From Chrysomallon squamiferum (lineage: Eukaryota; Mollusca; Gastropoda; Neomphalida; Peltospiridae), in NCBI GenBank assembly GCA_012295275.1, contig CM022676.1:13146379-13210378 (forward strand): a stretch of 64,000 nucleotides of DNA. Reading direction: 5' to 3'. Positions 1 through 13,500 of the stretch are shown here, one piece after another; position 1 is the stretch's first letter, and every line of letters begins with the position of its first letter. Position numbers and translations under genes: made by a program. The notes below the pieces were generated by a model that worked only from the letters and a program-made list of their open reading frames with translations, made no database searches and was not told the DNA's origin.

Positions 1-55
1 CATTCACAATGGCATATTGAGATATTTACTAGTTCTGTCATGATTATTTACATGT
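1..55 (+). pseudogene. decayed copy of an IgSF leader exon
   Basis: The first 13 bases match the sequence around the leader ATG at 28454, and a looser match continues for about 40 bases. The ATG at 9 is followed after two codons by TGA, so it cannot make a signal peptide. It looks like a third, dead leader exon beside those at 362 and 28454. The match is short and cut by the window edge. Confidence 0.3.
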
Positions 56-361
56 AGTACAGGAAGTTCATTCATTTATTTTTTTATTTGGTTATTCATT
101 TTATTTTATTCATTTGTATTATTCAGTTATTTATGCCAGTTAGAGTTATTTATTAATGTATTATTTAGTTATTCATCTTGTTTATCTGTTTTGTTTTTGA
201 TTTTAGTCTTGACAGAATGAGATATTTTTATGCCTTAACCGGATAAGTAGACCTTTATTACAGTAGAGCGCTGAAGTAATAACGTGACCGAGTAAGATAT
301 AACCTAAGATAGACTGGCTATAACTTGTGTACACAGAAAACAAAGTAAATCTGTACATACT

Positions 362-412
362 ATGGCGATAGTGGGATACATACTTGTTTTCTGGATTGTT
401 GGCTATTGTTTG
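362..412 (+). pseudogene. gene A leader exon (signal peptide, one base short)
   Basis: ATG GCG ATA begins a hydrophobic 17-residue leader (MAIVGYILVFWIVGYCL) ending at a GTAAAG donor. The paralogous leader at 28454 has one more base before its GTAAGT donor and so ends in phase 1, which the Ig exons need. Here the exon ends in phase 0; joined to the Ig exon at 2190 it reads V-Y-H-stop. Flanking 5' UTR also aligns with 28400-28453. A true one-base deletion or an assembly error could both explain it. Confidence 0.6.
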
Positions 413-636
413 GTAAAGTTTTATTGTTACTATGTAATTCATACATTGTTAGATATTACAGATAAAACTGTGTACTGAAAAATTCAGTCTGCGCCCTGGT
501 TAAAAACTAGTTTGGTGTATTATTATTTAAACTGCACGTCGTCTCTGTGAAAAGTGAATGAATCGGACTATGAAGTCCCATAAACTGTAAGGAACGTTAA
601 ACATATCAGATTTGCGACGTATATTTTAGATAATAG

Positions 637-672
<36 letters not shown>

Positions 673-685
673 TAATAATAAGAAC

Positions 686-720
<35 letters not shown>

Positions 721-2060
721 TATTAAATAATAATAATAATAATAACAATTATGTAATAAATATATAAAATAACAGAAAGAGACGCGATTAAGATTGTGTT
801 TTATTTCGATGTTGTGAAGTGCAGTGTTCTACAGTGATAGTAAAATATATAGTGACAGCTAGTATAGTGTTATAATGTTACAGCTCATTGATACACTGAG
901 TATGAAAAGTCTTGTATGTGATGTAAATGTTTTAAATGTATACTCTGTTATTAGCAGATATACGTCCTTATATAAATGTTGAATATTGTTATCAGTGCAT
1001 TTGCAGAATTACACTGTACAGCTATCTGAATTATTCATTTCTTCATTTGTTCTTCAAGGTGAATGTTTCTTGTGTTTATATATTTTATATATAATTATTT
1101 ACCTATATTGGTAATTAATATAAGCTAAATCGTACACTAACAATTAATCACTTGCAATACCATTTAAAGAATATTTTAGTCAAAACAAATATTTTAGAAA
1201 CATGTGACAGAGACAGGAAGTATTATTTTGTAGAAAGAAAGAGCTAATTTTCTATAACAAATGAAAAGTAACTACACTGACTGTACTTCATTCAGTTTTA
1301 TCTAATTTATCGTGAATGCAGTTAATTAATTAAAAGACTGAAAGACATAAACAAATTCCCCCGAGTAAAAAAAAAAAAAAAAAAAAAAAAAAAGACTCAC
1401 GCTTAGATTATATTTCACATAATGAAGTTGTCGGAAATGATCTACTGAAATACTTCAAATTGTTACTCTAAAAATTATCTTCGAGAAACAAAAATCATTG
1501 AATAATTAAGAGCAAGAAAAACAAATCTACGGCAACATGTGTATAACAGTTATTCTTATCACTATTGCAATCCGACACCATTTGTAATATATCTATCTAT
1601 CTATCTATCTATCTATAATTTTGTTTTCGTGAATAGACTTTGTTCAAACTAAAGTAATGTACGTAACAGTATACCAAGTGAAATTATTAGATAACCAATT
1701 TTATAATTACTGACTGTACAACAGCACATAACACATTAAAATCAAATTGATATACGTACTCTTACACTGTTCTTTATTCAGAACATTATGTATCTGTATA
1801 ATATCTGGTTTCAGTTGACAGTTATCACTGTAGTGACCAGTTAGTACAGTGTGTAATGAATGATAATTAAAATCGTGAATAGTTTCATAGATTTTTACTG
1901 TGAATCACTAAATAATTCAAACTTCTAGAGGACTGTATGGTAGTATACGTGCAAAATATATCGTATTATGTCAGGTTGACGGCCGAATACATTGGAAAAA
2001 TGTTAGACACTGAATATCTGAAATAATTAACATGCGGTTTGAATCATTTTAGGTAAGACA

Positions 2061-2095
<35 letters not shown>

Positions 2096-3422
2096 TAAAA
2101 AATAATTTAAAAAACTATTTAATTTTTTCAAATCTCCATTTTTTTTATGAATAATGTATTCATTTATTATTTAAAAATTTTCCGTACAGGTGTATCATTG
2201 AAGATATCTGGTTCTTTGTCTTATGCAGTGTTGAATGAGAAATTTACATTTACTTGTTCTGTGTCACAGGCTGCTGGTCTTAGTGATCTGATACTATTTT
2301 ATAAACTAAAACCTGGAGGTCATAAACAGCTGCTAGGTTCTCTCTATCAGACTGTTGATAGTTGTTCTTTATTCAATCGTGCTACTGGCTACACTCCAGT
2401 GTGTGGAGAAGGGATAGACGTTGGATCATCAAGTGTAAAGAACTACACACTGACCATAAACAGAACTTCAGCTGATGATGAAGCACTTTGGTGGTGTCAA
2501 CTGAATACAGCTTTAAACAAGAGCAACAATTTTACTTTACCTGTTTACTGTACTTATCATATTAACTAAACAAGTATTGGAATTTTAATCATTTTAAACA
2601 TTAAACTAAATAAAATGATATTAATTTGTGTCCGTGTAACATCAAATAAAATTACATTTCCATACGTAGACTGTAGATAATGTTTATTAAATATTATTCT
2701 AATTTTATTACTTAGATGGTCCAGACTCTGTTACACTCAGTTTAACATCACCTGTTGAAGTGGTAGAAGGACACAGTCTCAGTGCTGACTGTGTTGCTGT
2801 GTGTAAGCCAAGCTGTTCCTACTCGTGGAAGCTGGGAAATGATGAACTCACATCAAACTCTCAACTGAGACTGTCAAACATCAGCAGGAATGAAGCAGGA
2901 AATGTTTACACGTGTACAGTGACAAACTCTGAAACAAAACAGTCTGAAAGTAACACTGTAACACTGACTGTCTTCTGTGAGTTACTCAGATTTTTCTTTG
3001 ATATTATTAACATCGTTAAAATTTAATAGATAGCATTTAAATCAGCGTAAGTCTAAAACAAAAGAGACTAAAAGTAACCAGTTGACACTGACAGCTTATT
3101 GTGAGCTATATTTTTAAATATCTATTTAATTTTGAGTCTCGTTTTCACTAGTATTAAATCACAGTAACAACACCGAAACAAAACAGTCTGAAAGAAACAA
3201 CTTAGGACTGACAATTTACTTTGAGTTATTCAAGTTTCATTGCAAAACATGAATGTTTAATAGTATTTACCTCTAATTGACTGAACTTAATGGAGTATTG
3301 ATTTTAATCTCTTCTTGTTTTAAATTTAAATGCAAAGCTTAGTTAATTGTTACAAGATTAGACTCAATAATTTTAGTAATACATAACAGTGCTTTTGTCA
3401 CATTTATTATTATTATTATTAT

Positions 3423-3484
<62 letters not shown>

Positions 3485-4479
3485 TGTTTTGTTTTTGTCA
3501 CAGTTAAATATTCTTGAATCTTGTTTGATAGTGTAAATTACGTATATCAAAAAGTTATAAATTATAGACTAGGAATAAACATACGTAATATTAAGTATAA
3601 GAAAAATGTGGAACAACGTGAATAAGAAACCTTATGATGGGAATGCTAATCATAATTACATGAAGAGAAGAAAAGTATACATAAGTGGAAAAAAATAAAA
3701 CGAATAAATTAAAATATGCTTAAGAGAGATCTAATCAGAAGATATTAATTAACTTCATTAAATAAGCAGCAATGAGAAGATTAATATTTTTGTGATTAAG
3801 TAATAAATTTAATTATTATATTTTCTTGGTAATTTTCTTACAAAATATACTTTTATATTAATAATTAACCAATTAATAAATTATTTGTCTTGTTTATGGC
3901 ATCAGATAAATATGTGTGTTTTTGGTGCAAATGAAAATATTCCCAATCTCTTACTGCTTTCAACAAAACAGTCGCCTTCCAACATTCATAAAAACAGTCT
4001 ACAGTTATGTCAAGAGCAGAATGAAAAAAATCACAGAAATTAGACGTGATATTGCTCGTACGAGTTTATGCCGAAACTATAATATATTTTTCAAACGTAA
4101 AGTGTAATAAATTACTGATTTGCTCTTTCATTTCCAGATCCACCGAGTTCATCTCCAGCTGTTTCAGGAACAACGTTTCCTGTGTTTGAAGGTGACACTG
4201 TCACACTGAACTGTTCTACAACTGGTGGGAACCCAAAACCAAATCTGAACTGGACATGTTATAATCCTGTACACTGCTCTGACAGAGAAGAAACCAGAAC
4301 GTGTACAATATCTTTCATAGCTAACAGGACTCAGCTAACTGTTTACCACAGTAGAAATCAAAACCAGGAAAATAAGACAATACGAAATGATGAGAAAAAC
4401 AAGAAATAACAATAAAACAAACAAACAAACACGAAAAGAACAGTGAAGATTTTTTTATTTAAAAACATAAACACACACA

Positions 4480-4526
<47 letters not shown>

Positions 4527-7500
4527 ACACGAACAGAAAGACATGGAGAGAGAACACGCACAGATAGACAGATACATAGATCATTTCCAAATAAGGAATA
4601 TTAATAAAGCATTCAAACAATTTTATTGATTATTATTCATTTAAACAGTTACGTTTGGTATTTGTTATTTATTTTTGTTTTATATATATGTTTGTGTTTG
4701 TATGTGTGTGCGCGTTCGCGCGCGCGTATATGTGTGTGTGTGTGTTTTCTAGACAGACAGAGAGATAGATGTAGATAGTAATAACATTTCATATTTTTTT
4801 TCTATTTTTTTATTTGAGTATAATTTAATTTATTTTATGTTATTTTATTTTATTTTATTTTATTTTATTTTATTTCATTTTATATATCGTGTCTTTACTT
4901 TATTAATATAATTACTCAAAATGTTTTTTAGGTTTTGTAAACCTTTCTGGTTTTCCCTCTGCTGTGTTCAGACAAAGCTACACATTCCAGTGTTCTGTGT
5001 CAGGCAGCATCACTTTACCTGTCAGCTTTGTAAGAAATAAAAATATTATTTGTACAGTTCTGTCATCTTGCCATCAAGTTGATCCTGATCCTGGTTACTC
5101 TTGTACATGTGCTGGTCAGACTGGAACTTCTACACTCTTCAATCTGACAATAAACAGTGTCAGTCTTGTAGATGAAGCTAAGTGGACATGTACATATGAT
5201 GGAAGTATTAGCAACAATTGTTATTTACAAGTTTTCAGTAAGTTATTTGTTTTTAATTTGATTAAGTACTTTTTATTATTTTATGTTGTACTTTAGTGTA
5301 GTAATTGTTAGTTGCAATTTATACACAATAACAATTTTATTCAACAGATACATCCAAAAATTTCAAAATGAAAAGATGAATATATTCACTGAAATTTGTT
5401 AGGCAAACATTTATCAGCAAACAAAAATAAAATAATTAGGTTTTTTTTCTGTTTAAAACTTTTTAAACAAACTATAAATTTATGATCACACGAATAAAAA
5501 ACAAAATCAATCATTATGTGTCATAATAATGGAAATATTAAGCTGAATATTAAGTTAAATAGAATATTTTGTATTCTGATATTTAATCTATGACATTTTA
5601 TTAATTTATGTCAGAAAAAGAAACAATTGATATAAACTATACATATCTGAATCAAACAACAAAACTTTTTAAAAGAAGTGATGTTGTTTTTTTTTGCACT
5701 GAAATTTAGTATGTTTTGACAAATGTAAGAACATTTGCTCCTGAATTATTAAATGAAGTAGATTTAACTGAGCTTCATAAAAGGCTGTATTCTTTCTCAA
5801 TAGTGTACATCAGTTTTTATGTTAAACTCAGTGTACTAAAGAGAAGGTGATAAAATGACTACTAGTTCAAGGCTGTGCAAAAAAAAAGAGAATATACTGA
5901 TGAGCTGCACTGAAAACAACTGATAATTTCTCTCAAGAATAATAGTTAATGGTGTTAGGTGTTCAAGCATAGTTTGTCAATTGCTTTAATAATCTTGACA
6001 TACTAAACACTTACACAGTTGTAGATAGTGCATGACTAATTCACCAGCAAACATCAAGTAAATTATAAGCAAATAGATGTTCAGCAATGAATGCAGGAAT
6101 AAAATAACTCATACTTAGCTATTCAGTTTTGTTTTGTTTTTGTGTAATGGATTATAATTCAAATTAATGTTCATATATTTCCTGGGATTTTGTGGAGGTA
6201 GATTGAAAGCAAACAAACTCTATGACTATGTAGGTCTTATTCAACAACCAGTCCGGACAAATTCCAAGACAGCTGTTGATACACTAAGAAATCTGAGCAG
6301 CTCACAGACCGAAAGACCTAGACATGAGCTGATCACTTGGACCAGTGAAAACTGACCACTGGTGAAAACCTGTTAGCTGGAAAGATAATGATGAATTTGC
6401 CATTTTGGTTCCACCGAACTGCATGTACAATGATTTGCCTCATAAACATTCCATATATTTATATTTTTCAGCTCCAGTTAATTATACAATCACAGAAGTT
6501 TCTGGATCAAGACCAAACTCATTTAACATCACTGAGGGAAACTCTGCTGTTTTACCTGTGTTTGTACAGGGGAGCCAAACCAGCACCGACTGTTTCACAG
6601 ATCTTGTGGTACGTAGACACAGTAACAAGCTTCCTGTCAGCATCACTGGATCTCCCCACTACTACTGACAGACTGACAACATTAAATGTGACGTACACAG
6701 CCAGCAGAGAACATGATGGTCAGAAAGATTTCTGTGCTGCTGAAAATAACTTGATGATTGACCAAAGTATCCCTGCTGTCAACTCAAGCAACACAATTGG
6801 ATTAGTAATTCAAAGTAATTATTTATTTTATTTTTACAAATTTAGAAATCTCCCATTTATTTCAACAAATGAAATATGACTGACATTAACATAACATTAG
6901 AAGTGCAAATTCACATCAGTAATTCATATCTTAAAGTTTAGTCAAAATAATTATGAAGATTGTTTAAAATATCTGTTTGGTGTGTGTGTGCGTGTGATTT
7001 CTATGTGAATGTACTTGTAACATTGCCGTATGTTTTTATTTCTATTCGTACAGTTACTCGAGTTAAACAGATTACAAAACATGATTGAACATAAACTGTA
7101 TTATATTCATAATTATTCACTGTTGTGAAATTTTGTTATGTCATGAAAAAACTAGGACTGCCCGAAAATACAGTTAAATAATTTAAAAAAAAAAAAACTT
7201 AACCGGAATTAACTTTTTTGATTTTCTAGTACTGCTTATGATAATGAAACTAAATAAAGTATGAAAATATTTTTCACTTGATCTGAACTTGAGAGTTATC
7301 AATTGAATACCATTGTGTTTTAAGTGTCAGTAGTTTAAAGGATTCTTGTTTCAAAAAAAAACAAAAATGAAATAGTTTTTTGTTACTTGTTAATTATCAG
7401 TAAATTCTATCCGGAGTATTACGATCACTGCATTTAACTGAATTAATAATTTCTGTTACATATCAGTTTTATTATATGAACAAAATTATCGTATTATAAT

Positions 7501-10500
7501 AAAACTTTTATAAACTTAGTTCATTATTAACAAACTAACAAGAAAAGAGGAATGATCACTGTTATCACCGTACATAGAATACACTAACTAATACGTGAAG
7601 AGTAGATTTCTGTTGATATGTGACTTCATTCTGGTTCAGAAGTGACAGAACTGAAGTGAAATAACAGTTTTCCTATGTTTATTTAACAGTCAGGTAATTA
7701 TTAAATAATTCAATTAAATTTAACATATTTTTATTAATATGAAATGTTCTGCTTGCAGGTCCACCAGACTTTCCTTCTACAAGTGGTGAGTGTCCAGATA
7801 CTTACATAGAGTCAGGACAGAGTGGAACTTGTGTGTGTAACACCACTTTTCTAGGAACACCTGCTGGCACAGTAAGCTGGATAACTCCTGATGGAACTGA
7901 CACACACAAACACACTCTTGTCTTGAAATCTATTAATAGAAAGTACAACAATCAGAATTACACTTCTCAAGTCAGAAACTACGTGGAGATCAGAAACTTG
8001 ACATTTACAACAAAACTAGCATGTATATCATTGTTAAAACTTTAATAACATTTTTTTTATCTGTTTGTAATTATTTTATTCAGAATTTATTGTATATTTA
8101 TTTTTTCTATTTTATTTTTTTATTAATTTTTTTTATTTATTTTTTTAAAAAGTAAGAGCGACACAAAATAAGATTATTCTTAAAGAAAATGAATTTATTT
8201 GTGACATTTTATAATTTACTAACAGAGTTTAACTGTTATCCTCTACTTCCTTTTTGTTTTCACATCTTTATTTCCATTTTCTAAGATTAAAGAACCAGTA
8301 TAGTCTTATAATGTTATACATTTTAGTTGGTCCTGATAGAACTGATATAACTGGCAACCAAGCAGATTTTGATGCTGATGGAATCAGAAAATTGACCTTG
8401 ACCTGTATTAGTGCATCATCAAGTCCCAGTGTGAACTTTACTTGGAGAAATGTCACTAGTGGTCAGATTCTGATTTCAAACGAACCAATCAGAGAACAAG
8501 ACGCTGGTGATGGAGGAAAGCTGTTTAGTTAGAATCTGGTTTTGGTTCCACAGTGGTATCAAGATGGAGATGAAATAGAGTGTGAAACTAAGAATTCTCA
8601 GATATCTGACAAAAACTCAAAAACAAAAACTACACTGAGTTTGATTTGTGAGTACAATGTAAAATATTATATAATAACAATAACAATAACAATAATAATA
8701 ATAATAATAATAAACTGATTTTGAATATTTACTCGTTTTGGATAGAATTAGGTTCAGGTGCCATAATATGATTTGTTTACCATAGTTCGGGCTCAAACAC
8801 AATCTAGATGTATTTAACTCATTCAATGAAATTAAGAGTAAGGATAAGCTGTGTGAGGTGTGATCACGTACACCCTGGAACGTGTACACAGTGTTGACTG
8901 TCCTGTGAAAAACATCGTGAACATTAACAAAACAGATAATGACAATTTTGTTTTCAGATCCACCTGTGAATCCTCCAGAAATAAGAGGATACAAGACAGG
9001 ACAAGTGGTTTATGAAGGAGACACACTGAACATTCGCTGTGTTGTGTCAGGTGGTAAACCTCTAGTGACATCAGTAAGTCTGTCTTGTGACACAGATCAC
9101 AGGAACACTTCATCTGAGAGAGATGAAAACAGTGTTTTTGTAGATTTGTCATTTACAGTTACAGGAAATCTTAACTCTAAGACTTGTCAGTGCAGTTCAG
9201 TTCACCAGACTCACATATATACTGTAAGTATATAATAATAATAATAATAATAACAATAACAATAATAATAATAATGATAATGATAATAATAATAAAAATA
9301 ATGATGATGATGATGACAGAGATTATATTTATGCTGCTCATGATATTGATAATATAATTGACAATAACCAAGGTAACAATAAAAACATGGAAAATAAAAT
9401 AATGATTAGAACAGTATAATACTTTGTTGTTCTTCTTAAGGTTTTAAACTAAGCGTTTTTAATAAATTATTTATACTGTATTATTTAGATCCACCATCAT
9501 CTCCAGATCTGGTTCTAAGTTTGAGTTTTCCGTGGTTAGAAGGTCAGAGTAGAAACCTGACTTGTGCAGTGTCTGAAAGAGGAAATCCTCCAGTTGTCAT
9601 TGTCTGGTTTAAAAACGGAGTGAAAGATTCCACACACACAAACTCCTACTGGCTGTTCAAACATCTGTCCTACACAGACAACAGACAGACATTTATGTGT
9701 CAAGCTACAAATAACTTCACACTCCACAACAATGATCCAAAGTCATCTGAAAATAAAACACTAAATGTTTACTGTGAGTATTGTGTGTTTTAATCAAACA
9801 AAATTTTAGTATCTTGGAAATGTTCATTTCATTTAATATTGACAAATGTTATTCTAGTCAGTATTGAATACTTTGAAAGAAAATTAAAGCTTTCTGATAT
9901 TTAAACATATAAACTGATAATGTAGATATGACTGTTATTTTATTTTATGTTGAATTTTCCTAAATATTCTATTTACTAAAATAAATATGTTTTTTTAGTA
10001 TTTACATCGTGATTAACATTATTTCACTATTTCTACAGACTGCATCTTTCAGTTCAGCACAAGTATCCATTTAATTATTTTACATGGTTAATTTTCTCTT
10101 TCATATTCAAACTGCTACAGTTACAATTTTTCTTCAAACTTCATATTTATACATTATTTAAATACAGCCATAGTAAGTTGTTTGTAAAAGTCAAAAGTGT
10201 GCATCTTCCTGCAAATTATATACGAGAACAGTTATGAAAAATATGACTCAGTAATTAGAGGAAAAGTGTTCAGTGCAATACAACATTCACTATTCAGTAG
10301 AGGAGAAGTCAGTATTAATGTAGCTGGTAACTTTTGATTAAAATACGAAATGTCTGGTGATGCATTACATAACATTTTTGTACGAATAAATACATTTACA
10401 CAAAGATACACAAAAGTGACTTTCACTGAAAGTAATTAAAATTGATTTTTTTTCATACTAATTCTACAAATAAAATCTGTTATACTACTAAAATAATTTG

Positions 10501-13500
10501 GATATTAATTCTGAAAATAAAATTCTAATACGGAAGTCGAAGAAAAGTGAACACTGAGAAAAAGTTATCTCATAATATGAATTTATAACAGAATGATTGT
10601 GGAAAAATATGAATGATACACCAGTTTACATACTTTAAATTTCACATTTACATCATTCTTATTTTTTATCAGATCATCCACGAGTGAGTATTGATAAATC
10701 TGGACCAGTCACAACGCGGGAAGGACAAAGTCTGGATGTAGTAAACTGTTCAGCAGACAGCAATCCTCCAAACACAATACTCAACTGGACATCAACCTCA
10801 CCTCACTGGACTGGTGGTTTCCCTTTACATATTGCAGTACTTGACAGAGACCACCACGGTACATACACATGTACAGCGACAGTGTCATCTTCAGTAGCAA
10901 CACTAACTGGAACATCTCAGATTAAAATTATAGTTAACTGTGAGTATTTATATGTTAAAACACTAATTATTTGTTATTTCCGTTAACTTTGTATGTAAAT
11001 TATGTTTTAATTCCTGGTTAAGTATTTATCAGTGATGTTTTTTTTTTTTTTTTTGTTGTTGTTGTTTTTTGTTCTTCATTTATTATATTTTATTTTGTGT
11101 AAAATGGAATTGTAATTGTGTATATAAAATATTTATAAAACAGTGTTTTGTTTTGCTTAGTCTAGCCTAGTCAGTGTATTCTGTTAACGTAACGAAGATA
11201 GTTAGATTATCAAGTGTATGACAATAATGACTTGATTTATTACTGTAAATTTAGTAATTGTTTACAGATGCTCCTGATCTGACTTTTCCTTCTTTAAACA
11301 CAACTGAAAACACGTCACTGAATATCAACTGTTCTGCTGATGGTCGTCCTGACAACATGAACTTCAAACACTTCAAACATTACTGGAATGACGTGTTTAT
11401 TCAAGATGTGCCAGGAACAAAGGTAACAGGTAATCAGTACAGATTGAAGTTTAATCCTGTTACGTTTGAAGACAGTGGAACTTACATCTGTAGTGTGGAA
11501 AATGGAATCCCAGACAGGAATGGACGTTTACTACAAAACAAAACCAGCAGTGTTTATGTTAAAGGTATCAATCTATAATTTAATAACAAAACAATAATGT
11601 TTACTGAACTTCCACAACCTATATAATAATACCTCAGTTAACATCTGTTCACTATCATGTTCAAAATTTGTATGCAGGTTTCATAAATGGCTACTGAATT
11701 CTAAAATGTATTGTGTAATATAGTTTTCCATATTTTGTAATAGTAATAATTTTTAAATATGCTAATTGTGAACAAAATTATTTCACTGTATATATGGATA
11801 TATATATTATATGGATACAACTTTTTTTCAAATATATGATAAACTCAATTTTAAAATTTTATTTCCTTAAAACTGTCCTAACAGCTGACATAGCAATCAC
11901 TATTTATATTAAAAAAAAAATGTAAGGGTAAAAAAGTAAAAAAAAGATAAATCATATTCCTTGTGAATCAAATTAATGAAGTAAACTTCATCCAAGATTT
12001 TATTTGTTACTCCATATTTATAGAAAAGAATTGATAAACATAAAGTTAGTCACTTTATATGTTGCCAAAGATTGAGGGGTCAAACATGGAGTCTACACAT
12101 CAACACATTTGATTAATAATCAGCGAATTCATCACTGGCGCTGAGAGATTTCTTTCATCTTTGTCTCATGCTGTAACAAATTGCATTCGTGCAACAAAAC
12201 TAATCTTTTAAGAAGGACTTGTATACTGGTCTATAATTGAACTAACTTTTATTATCCATGTAACAATAAATTTAACACCCGTATGACTTCCACATTTGTC
12301 AGTCTGTCTATGTTTTCTTTGTTCAACAGTAACCAGAAACAAGCTTTGACCTTGGACTGGTGTGATATTTGTAGATGAGTGATATAGACAAGTCAACACT
12401 GGTATATTTGGTATTATGAGTGAAGCTCTGGAAAGAAAAAAATGTTGATGACAATAACAATGACAGTGAGTTTATTCTAATAAACTGTAGGATTACAGTA
12501 CTTAGAAGAATGTATTACAGCTACATAATAACAAAATTATAATACACATGCGTGGAATTTTAAAGTGGAGGACATACTCTCACATACAGTTCTTATTACC
12601 AAACATAGCTTTTTTAATAAAAATATATTTTTACTGTTAAACAAATTATTATATGAAATTACATTTGAATGTCTCATATATTTATCTGTGATACCTTTTG
12701 TTTCATTTAATAATACAGGATCATTACATTCATCTCCAATTTTGTTAAGATTACAGATACAACATTTTCTGTTGTCTCTTACTAAGAGTCTTAGAATATT
12801 ATACCATCGTCCAGTTTCAATAGGAAGTTTAGCATTCGCGGTTCTAAATTTACATAAGATATTAGCATTCTTCTAAGACAGCTAAATAAGATGGTTTTCT
12901 AATTTCAGTTCATTTTTAAAAATATTATAATTAATACCCTTTAGAGATGTTTCAGTTTGATTTTTCTATAATTGTTAAAACTGATCATGTAATATTTTGG
13001 ATATGTAACCATTTAACATTATCTTAGTTGTAATACGTCCATATATATCTTAAACCACAAACATCTTCAATATTTATTACAAATTTGTTCCAAGGAGAAT
13101 CGATAACATGCATTAAATAATATAGTTGTGAGGAAATCTTGTTTTGGGTTTTGCAAATTAGGTTCCCTCAAAACGTTATCATTCTTACTTTTATAGAAAT
13201 ACAAAGGGGATACCATCCTAGTTCACCATAGATCATAAAACCAGGGGTACATTTATTAACATTTAGTAAATACTTACACAATTTCATATGAAGTCTTTCT
13301 ATTAGTTGTATATTTGTAAAGCACCGCATTTCACAACCATACAATAAAATTGGTTGTATTAATTTATCAAATAAATCAACTACACAGTCGATGGGGAGAT
13401 TTTTCTGTTAGGCTGTACCCAGCTTTCACTGCTTTGTTATACAGTTTGGGAGAAAAAACATTTATGAGATCAGCATCAATTTTATGACCAAGAGATTGAA

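Noticed and set aside
3402-3485. Regular spacing that might suggest a CRISPR-like array
   Set aside because: It is a triplet microsatellite in a eukaryotic intron; no repeat-spacer structure occurs anywhere in the window.
12565-12876. 103-codon plus-strand frame
   Set aside because: It is antisense to a LINE C-terminus with clear motifs on the minus strand.
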